Source: an uncultured Pelagibacteraceae bacterium (GTDB lineage: Bacteria > Pseudomonadota > Alphaproteobacteria > Pelagibacterales > Pelagibacteraceae). From it: a DNA stretch of 64,000 nt. Each line of letters opens with the position of its first letter. The stretch's first letter is position 1. Positions 59,701 through 64,000 of the stretch are shown here, in pieces. Made by a program: the position numbers and the translations under genes. Where the stretch lies: positions 1-64,000 of the forward strand of contig CABZCF010000005.1 in NCBI GenBank assembly GCA_902524235.1. Direction: 5' to 3'. Below the pieces are notes generated by a model, which was given only the letters and a program-made list of their open reading frames with translations, was not told the origin of the DNA and ran no database searches.

Positions 59701-59822
59701 AATCCAGATGGTAATTCTCTAACAGGTAATTTCCAAAAAACAAATGACCCAAACAACACCAATATTAAAGATAATACCCATGAAAATGCTGGCCGTTTAA
59801 TACTTAATTCTGTTATTAACAT
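56712..59822 (-). CDS. RND multidrug efflux permease (HAE1 family)
   Basis: Proton-driven inner membrane pump of 1036 residues with 12 predicted membrane segments in two halves and two large periplasmic loops. The N-terminus 'LSIKRPAFSWVLSLILVLFG' and 'VRELPSGLQPPVVQVNVEY' are typical. The TM4 proton-relay aspartates are in 'GIITDDSVIMTDAIYRR'. It overlaps the membrane fusion protein by one base. No TolC-type gene is nearby. Substrate unknown. Confidence 0.93.
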   Translation of the reverse strand: MLITELSIKRPAFSWVLSLILVLFGSFVFWKLPVRELPSGLQPPVVQVNVEYSSASSQIVDEEVTQVLEEVIGGAEGIKNIDSSSENGKSKINIEFDTDVDLDDAANDIRERVARVVERLPSESDPPRILKQAAGFTTTMWLSLSSPTWSDLELGDYVERYLIDQFSSIKNVGRIRTGGLRELSVRVWIDPIKLAAYNLTTHEVELALNKENVRLPAGSLEADNKDLTLNIDKSYNDLEKLKQLPIKKVKNNVVRLSDVAEIEFGPVSEKAFFRSQSKNALNYNSVGIGIYARSGASTVELSNDIKDKIKKIKPNLPAGLNLEVAFNRATYISVAINEVYKTLFIAFVLVVIIIYLFLGNLKAVIVPAIALPVSLIATFLGIYIFDLSINIFVLLSFILAIGIITDDSVIMTDAIYRRIEQGETPLVAAFKGSKQITFAIIATTLILVAVFLPLIFIEGIAGTLFKETAIALSFAIVVSSLVALTLSPMLGSKFLDNKKKSNILVKNFNKFFIGFSNFYKDTLQFWLYRKNIIIGFIFLIIIGSTLLYNFTKKELLPLEDRGAYLVIGFTDEGSSFDYTQQRAEDVERRLIPLLKDDNSPYKKFLMIVPGFGADNSFLIISLLDNWKNRSENSQNIMRKAIGKIVTVPQTLAFPISPQSIRTSNYNKPVQMVIYGNTYEDLEETQKKVIRAMRENSNLSRIESDYTRNRPEIKLLINKTKAKDLGISIKTIGETLETLYGGKIVTKFNKLGKEYPIILQQYKDDRKNQQGLSKIFVRSENSGELISLANLVEYKEEGSANKLSRYNRQRAVTISADLSENYTLNEAIKFLENTMSVVASDKQITWKGKSEELKETSNELYIIFALALLTAYLVMSATFNSFIHPFIIILTVPLAVFGGLVFILFLNSSINVFSQIALIILIGISTKNSILIVDYTNQLRVAGKNIETALKEACYLRFRPIIMTSLSTMIAMIPLVIGNIGPGAGEGSRLAVGCTILGGMLISTFFTLYVTPAMYLALAKNTKRIDAIDIELKKQLR

Positions 59823-60691
59823 TATTTATTTAGTGGTTTAATTTTTCCGTTAGGTCTGACTTTTTTTAAACCCTCAGCAACAATAATATCACCTGCATTC
59901 AACCCAGAAGTAACTTCTACTTTGCCTTCGTTTCTAAGTCCAATTTGAATTTCAGATCTATTTGCGATATTGTCCTTAGAAACTTTATATACGTAAGCTT
60001 TATTACCCTCTAGGATTATACTTGTGTCTGGAATACTTAAAGAGTCTCTTTTATTAGTACTTAATGTTATTTCTAATAATGAACCTGGAATGAGTTCATA
60101 ATCAGGATTATCTATTTTAACTCTAGTTAATATACTTCTTGTTTCAGCATTTATCCTGCTTGCAACACCGTCAATTTTTCCATTATAGATTTTGTCTTTA
60201 ATGCCAGAAAACTTAGCTATTACAGACAAATCTTTTTTAATAACAGTTGCAAAGTTTTCAGGTATTTTCAGATCTACATATATTTCGGAACTATCATCTA
60301 ATGTTACGATTACAGAGTTTTCTGATCCAAGTACATCTTCCGTAATACCTCTTACACCTAATACACCACTAAAAGGTGCTATAATATTTTCACTTTTTAA
60401 CTTTACAATTATCTCACCCTTTTTCACAAATTTTTTTAGATTTAAATCTGAGATAAGATTACTTTTTTCAATTCTAAAAGTTTTGGTTTTTTTTGAGATT
60501 GCAGTTCCAAAACTTTCAATATTATCTGAAAATTCATTTTTTATCACCTCAGAAACGATTATTGATGGGGGTGGTCTTTTACTAAACTTTTTTTTAAAAT
60601 GATTACCAATCATAGTCCTACCAATAATGACTGATGCAATGATCAAGAAAAAAATAATAATTATCGTTGTGATTTTAGTTGATCTTTTCAT
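59822..60691 (-). CDS. RND efflux periplasmic adaptor, apparently without the helical hairpin
   Basis: Membrane fusion protein of 289 residues, short for a family usually near 350-400. One N-terminal membrane anchor (residues 8-25). The first lipoyl half ('LKKFVKKGEIIVKLKSE') runs straight into the second ('NIIAPFSGVLGVRG'), with no room for the alpha-helical hairpin that normally lies between and meets TolC. The beta-barrel and membrane-proximal parts follow ('VASRINAETRSILTRVKIDN', 'GLNAGDIIVAEGL'). It starts within the sseA stop (ATGA). Confidence 0.86.
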   Translation of the reverse strand: MKRSTKITTIIIIFFLIIASVIIGRTMIGNHFKKKFSKRPPPSIIVSEVIKNEFSDNIESFGTAISKKTKTFRIEKSNLISDLNLKKFVKKGEIIVKLKSENIIAPFSGVLGVRGITEDVLGSENSVIVTLDDSSEIYVDLKIPENFATVIKKDLSVIAKFSGIKDKIYNGKIDGVASRINAETRSILTRVKIDNPDYELIPGSLLEITLSTNKRDSLSIPDTSIILEGNKAYVYKVSKDNIANRSEIQIGLRNEGKVEVTSGLNAGDIIVAEGLKKVRPNGKIKPLNK

Positions 60692-61509
60692 TTAAATATC
60701 TTCCCATATTCAGCCCAAGAGCCGTCATATATTGTTGGATTATAATTATTATTAATTAGAGAATATGCAAGCGCTAAAACGCATGAAGTAATACCTGAAC
60801 CGCAGGAAAAGACCACATTATTTTTATCTATGTTACTAATTATATTATGAAATATAATTTTCAATTCTTCTTTACCTTTAAATGTTTTGTCATCTTTAAT
60901 TACATTATTAAATGGTATGCAAATTGAATTTATAATAGAACCACTCCTAACTCCTTCCCGTGGCTCCTTTGTCTTGCCTTCAAACCTGTCTTTACTACGA
61001 GCATCTACTAAACTAAATACTTTGTTTTCTATATTTTGATTTATTTCATCTAAATTTTTAACCATAAATTTATTTTCATATGCCTTATAGTTTGACAATT
61101 TTAATTGAGTATGATCATCGGTAATTGGAAAATTATTTTTCTTCCATTTTTCTAACCCACCATTCAATACACTAACTAATTTTTTACTATGGCCAAAATA
61201 TAGAAGCATATACCAAAGTCTACATGAACTGAGGACTTTTGAATTATCGTAAATCACAATTTTATCATTGTTTGATATTCCATTTGACGACATTATTTTT
61301 TCCCACATATCTTTATTTGGAAGCATGTGAGGTAAATTAGATTTCAGGTCTGAATTTTTATCTATATCAAAATAAATAGCCTTGGGTATATGTTCTGAAC
61401 TATACTCTTTTAAACTATTTCTATTTTCACTCGGTAGATGCCATGAACTATCAATAATTTTTACTTTATCTTTATTTTCGAACAACCATTCTGTTGATAC
61501 TAAAGACAT
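60688..61509 (-). CDS. sseA: 3-mercaptopyruvate/thiosulfate sulfurtransferase
   Basis: Two tandem rhodanese domains in 273 residues. The catalytic Cys is in the second, 'VVFSCGSGITSCVLAL', whose CGSG-type loop fits 3-mercaptopyruvate sulfurtransferase rather than thiosulfate sulfurtransferase. 'LVDARSKDRFEGKTKEPREG' is the conserved segment before it. It lies between msrA (5 bp) and the efflux adaptor (4-bp overlap). Confidence 0.9.
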   Translation of the reverse strand: MSLVSTEWLFENKDKVKIIDSSWHLPSENRNSLKEYSSEHIPKAIYFDIDKNSDLKSNLPHMLPNKDMWEKIMSSNGISNNDKIVIYDNSKVLSSCRLWYMLLYFGHSKKLVSVLNGGLEKWKKNNFPITDDHTQLKLSNYKAYENKFMVKNLDEINQNIENKVFSLVDARSKDRFEGKTKEPREGVRSGSIINSICIPFNNVIKDDKTFKGKEELKIIFHNIISNIDKNNVVFSCGSGITSCVLALAYSLINNNYNPTIYDGSWAEYGKIFK

Positions 61510-61514
61510 TTAAT

Positions 61515-61955
61515 TTATTTTTCTAAATATTTTTGATGATAATCTTCGGCTTTACAATAATTTTTACTCTCAGAAATATTAGTTACTATTTTTCCATTAA
61601 ATTTGTTATTAGTTTTATTTAAAACTTTTTCAGCAGTCTGTTTTTGGTTTTCTGATGTATAAAAAATCTCACTTCTGTATTGAGTTCCAATGTCATAACC
61701 TTGTTGATTCAGTGTCGTAGGGTCGTGTATTTCAAAAAAAAAATCTAATATTTGTTCGAAAGAAATCACTTTATTATCAAACTCGATTTTAACAACTTCA
61801 GCATGATTTGTTTTACCGGTACAAACTTCTTTGTATGTTGTTTTGGAATTAATTCCTCCACAATATCCAACTTCAGTTTTTAATACACCATTTAGTTTAC
61901 TGAATTTAATTTCAGGTCCCCAAAAACAACCAGCTGCAAGTATTGCTATTTCCAT
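61515..61955 (-). CDS. msrA: Peptide methionine sulfoxide reductase MsrA
   Basis: Repairs oxidised methionine (S-sulfoxide), 146 residues. The catalytic Cys is in 'LAAGCFWGPEIKF'. 'TEVGYCGG', 'HAEVVKIEFD', 'FFEIHDPTTLNQQGYDIGTQ' and 'AEDYHQKYLEK' are family signatures. 'NYCKAEDYHQ' carries a possible resolving Cys. It is slightly short because it stops right after the last motif. First gene of the msrA-sseA-adaptor-RND run. Confidence 0.94.
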   Translation of the reverse strand: MEIAILAAGCFWGPEIKFSKLNGVLKTEVGYCGGINSKTTYKEVCTGKTNHAEVVKIEFDNKVISFEQILDFFFEIHDPTTLNQQGYDIGTQYRSEIFYTSENQKQTAEKVLNKTNNKFNGKIVTNISESKNYCKAEDYHQKYLEK

Positions 61956-61989
61956 TGATATAAATTTATAATTGTCTTAAGTTAATTAC

Positions 61990-62871
61990 ATGCTCTCCAA
62001 AAATCAATTAGGCTTTTTGTACATGTTTATGTCTGTTTGTGCCTTTTCTTTAATGGATCTAGTCGTTAAATGGTCAAATGAATATCCTTTAGGACAAGTC
62101 CTTTTTTTTAGGGGTTTTGTAGGTGCCGTTATATATTTCTTGATAATACCAAGAGAAAGAATAAAGAATTTTTATTATACAAAAAGAGCTGGACTACATT
62201 TTTTGAGATGTTTCTTTGGTCTTATAGCTTTGCTATCGATATTTACGGCATTAAGAAATTTACCTTTAGCAACCGTTGTGAGTATATCTTTCGCAGCACC
62301 TATATTCACAACCATTTTTTCAATTTTCTTTTTAAGTGAGAAAGTTGGAATTTATAGATGGCTTGCAGTGTTAATTGGATTTATAGGTATTGTAATTATA
62401 GCCGAACCAGGATTCACCGAACTCAATATATTTTATATTTACCCAATTATTTTTTGTCTAGGAATGGCATATGTGGCAATTTCAATAAGACAATTATCTA
62501 AAACAGAACCAGTTTGGTTAATCTCACTTTATTTTTCTATTGCTATAACTATTATAAGTCTAATCTCTATTCCTAGTGGATGGATTATGCCTAGTTTGAA
62601 TGATTTAATTATATTATCTCTTTTAGGGGTATTTGGCGGAGTCGCAAATTTATGGTTAAGTCAATCATATAAATTTTCAGAGGTGTCTTTAGTTACACCT
62701 TTAAAGTATTTGGCACTTGTTTTTGCAATTATCTTTGGTTACTTTATTTGGGACGAAGTACCTACTTTGAAGACATTATCTGGAGCTATTTTAGTAATAT
62801 TGTCATCAATAATAATTTTTAGAAGAGAAATTCAATTAAAGAAACAGGTATCAGTTCAAAGACATGACTAA
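61990..62871 (+). CDS. EamA/DMT family transporter
   Basis: A 293-residue membrane protein with ten hydrophobic segments in two EamA repeats. 'MSVCAFSLMDLVVKWSNEYP', 'FRGFVGAVIYFLI' and 'FGGVANLWLSQSYKFSEVSL' are typical of the drug/metabolite exporter superfamily. The substrate cannot be told. It overlaps the glycosylase gene by 8 bp and diverges from msrA across 34 bp. Confidence 0.87.
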   Translation: MLSKNQLGFLYMFMSVCAFSLMDLVVKWSNEYPLGQVLFFRGFVGAVIYFLIIPRERIKNFYYTKRAGLHFLRCFFGLIALLSIFTALRNLPLATVVSISFAAPIFTTIFSIFFLSEKVGIYRWLAVLIGFIGIVIIAEPGFTELNIFYIYPIIFCLGMAYVAISIRQLSKTEPVWLISLYFSIAITIISLISIPSGWIMPSLNDLIILSLLGVFGGVANLWLSQSYKFSEVSLVTPLKYLALVFAIIFGYFIWDEVPTLKTLSGAILVILSSIIIFRREIQLKKQVSVQRHD

Positions 62872-63490
62872 GCCTCCTCATTACTGGAAAAAAGCAAAAA
62901 ATTATTTGTCAAGTAAAGATAAAGTGATGAAAAATTTAATTAAAAGATACGATGATACTACCTTAAGTACACGCAAGGATGTATTTTATTCTCTTTGTAA
63001 AAGTATTATAGGACAACAAATAAGTGTAGCTGCCGCTAATTCGGTTTATAAAAAATTTAATACTGCTTGCAAAGGTAAGATAACACCACAAAGTGTTAAA
63101 AAACTAGGTATTACTAAATTAAAAAAATGTGGGTTAAGTAAACAAAAAGCTAAAGGAATAAAGGAACTTTCAATAAAATTTATTAATAAATCTTTTGATC
63201 CTAGTTTAATAAAAAAAATGAATGATGAAGAAGCAATAGAATATTTATCAACTTTAAGACAGATAGGAAGATGGTCAGCAGAAATGATTTTATTATTCAC
63301 ATTTAATAGATCAAATATTTGGCCTGTGCAGGATATAGGTTTGTTGAGAGCTATTTCTAATAATTATAATAAAAAATATCTTCCACCAATGAGTTTTGTG
63401 AAAAAATTATCCAAAATATATTCTCCGTATTGTTCAGTTGCTACATGGTATTTATGGAGATCTATTGATGATGAACCTATTCAGTATTAA
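62864..63490 (+). CDS. DNA-3-methyladenine glycosylase II (AlkA-like, HhH-GPD)
   Basis: Base excision repair glycosylase of 208 residues, releasing alkylated purines. 'FYSLCKSIIGQQISVAAA' is the family N-terminal motif. The helix-hairpin-helix and catalytic Asp appear in 'LRQIGRWSAEMILLFTFNR' and 'WPVQDIGLLRAI'. The short length fits the compact bacterial AlkA type. Its last 14 bp overlap the convergent DUF1330 gene. Confidence 0.9.
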   Translation: MTKPPHYWKKAKNYLSSKDKVMKNLIKRYDDTTLSTRKDVFYSLCKSIIGQQISVAAANSVYKKFNTACKGKITPQSVKKLGITKLKKCGLSKQKAKGIKELSIKFINKSFDPSLIKKMNDEEAIEYLSTLRQIGRWSAEMILLFTFNRSNIWPVQDIGLLRAISNNYNKKYLPPMSFVKKLSKIYSPYCSVATWYLWRSIDDEPIQY

Positions 63491-63785
63491 ATCCCTCAAC
63501 AATTTGTAAATTTCTTTTGCAGGTTTGTTTAACAATATTCCACTTTTCTTGATACTCTGCAGAGTTATGACACTTTAGTGCTTTATTAAAGCTTGGAAAT
63601 TCCCATATAACAGTTCTTATAAACTCATCTCCATCAATTAAATGATATCTTCCACCCCTAATTATTGGTTTACCCCCAAACTCCTTTATGATTGGTGTCG
63701 CTTTTTCAGCATACTCCTTAAGTTTTTCTAAATCATCAATTTGTTTATATGTTGCTATCCAATAACCTTTCATTCTTGTATCCAT
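63477..63785 (-). CDS. DUF1330 family protein
   Basis: A 102-residue alpha/beta (dimeric ferredoxin-like) protein. 'GYWIATYKQIDDLEKLKEYA', 'GGKPIIRGGRYHLIDGDEFI' and 'VIWEFPSFNKALKCHNSAEY' match DUF1330, whose function is not established. The ATG at 63785 overlaps the upstream partial gene; an alternative start four codons later ('MKGYW') is also plausible. Confidence 0.8.
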   Translation of the reverse strand: MDTRMKGYWIATYKQIDDLEKLKEYAEKATPIIKEFGGKPIIRGGRYHLIDGDEFIRTVIWEFPSFNKALKCHNSAEYQEKWNIVKQTCKRNLQIVEGFNTE

Positions 63786-64000
63786 TTTTTATATTTAAGT
63801 TCGTTATTTTTTATATAGTTTGGCAAATGTGAAACCTCAATTTTTTCTAATTTTTCACCTTCACCTATTTTATAAACTCTTTTATCAGCTTTGAGATTAT
63901 AAATTGTTTTTTGATTAGATATAATGTCCTGTATATCTTCTATGTCTAAAGATGATTTTTCAAATTCGTTGTGATGTAGATATGAATTTAATTTGTGTTT
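63770..64000 (-). CDS. Unidentified protein, C-terminal part (partial)
   Basis: An open frame from the window edge encodes the last 76 residues of a protein ending 'LKYKKWIQE' and a TGA. It contains 'HHNEFEKSSLDIEDIQDI' and 'VYKIGEGEKLEKIEVSHLP'. I do not recognise a family. The stop overlaps the DUF1330 start by 16 bp, so the two are probably co-transcribed. The track did not list it because its start is outside the window. Confidence 0.6.
   Translation of the reverse strand, partial: KHKLNSYLHHNEFEKSSLDIEDIQDIISNQKTIYNLKADKRVYKIGEGEKLEKIEVSHLPNYIKNNELKYKKWIQE

Noticed and set aside
60192-60602. 136-residue plus-strand ORF within the efflux adaptor gene
   Set aside because: Antisense shadow with biased composition.

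Overview
The window reads as a chromosomal segment of a streamlined marine alphaproteobacterium, most likely SAR11 (Pelagibacterales). The support is very low GC, almost no intergenic space, a Lys/Asn/Ile-rich proteome with AGA as the main arginine codon, alphaproteobacterial gene orders (sdhB-mdh-sucCDAB-lpd; atpHAGDC; rplU-rpmA-obgE-proB-proA-nadD-rsfS-ctpA-rppH; chvI-chvG-ahcY-tsaE-amgK-murU), and a SAM-II-type riboswitch in front of metX. The taxon is inferred from content and synteny; no database search was run. I saw no tRNA, rRNA, CRISPR array, insertion sequence or prophage.

Layout. 1-11 kb: TCA-cycle block on + (sdhA tail, sdhB, mmsA, mdh, sucCDAB, lpd). 11-13.9 kb: a three-gene accessory cassette (Fe(II)/2OG dioxygenase of the PhyH family, class I methyltransferase, EgtD-type histidine methyltransferase). 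The first two genes have arginine codon use unlike their neighbours. 13.9-14.2 kb: a 333-bp region without a clear gene. 14.2-21 kb: priA and the F1 ATP synthase operon. 21-30 kb on -: metX-metW-gloB behind the riboswitch, then L21/L27, obgE, proline synthesis, nadD, rsfS, ctpA and rppH. 30-32 kb on +: hisC-tyrA. 32-36 kb on -: trkH, an AmpG-like importer and an NlpC/P60 peptidase. 36-39 kb on +: class I lysyl-tRNA synthetase, pyrD, rpmB and a VUT-family transporter. 39-43.5 kb on -: a polyamine operon (ornithine decarboxylase family, deoxyhypusine-synthase-like enzyme, N-carbamoylputrescine amidase, agmatine deiminase). 43.6-46 kb: an ActR/RegA-type regulator, bioY and an ABC ATPase. 46-54 kb on +: polA, chvI-chvG, ahcY, tsaE, amgK and murU. 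54-64 kb: gpmA, a VanZ-like protein, the ATP synthase zeta inhibitor (DUF1476), a secreted nuclease, a lipoprotein transglycosylase, an RND efflux pair, a sulfurtransferase, msrA, an EamA transporter, an AlkA-like glycosylase, a DUF1330 protein and a partial gene.

How the genes work together. The TCA block and ATP synthase form the energy core, and DUF1476 probably acts on the F1 part encoded 35 kb away. The transglycosylase, AmpG-like importer, cytosolic NlpC/P60 peptidase, AmgK and MurU fit a peptidoglycan recovery route. S-adenosylmethionine metabolism recurs (metX with its riboswitch, ahcY, and the two methyltransferases of the cassette).

The best candidate for an undescribed system is the dioxygenase-methyltransferase-EgtD cassette. 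It looks able to make histidine betaine (hercynine) and modify it further, but no ergothioneine sulfur-insertion gene is in the window. Other points of note are a membrane fusion protein that appears to have lost its helical hairpin, the deoxyhypusine-synthase-like gene inside the polyamine operon, and a hairpin plus U-tract in that operon's leader.
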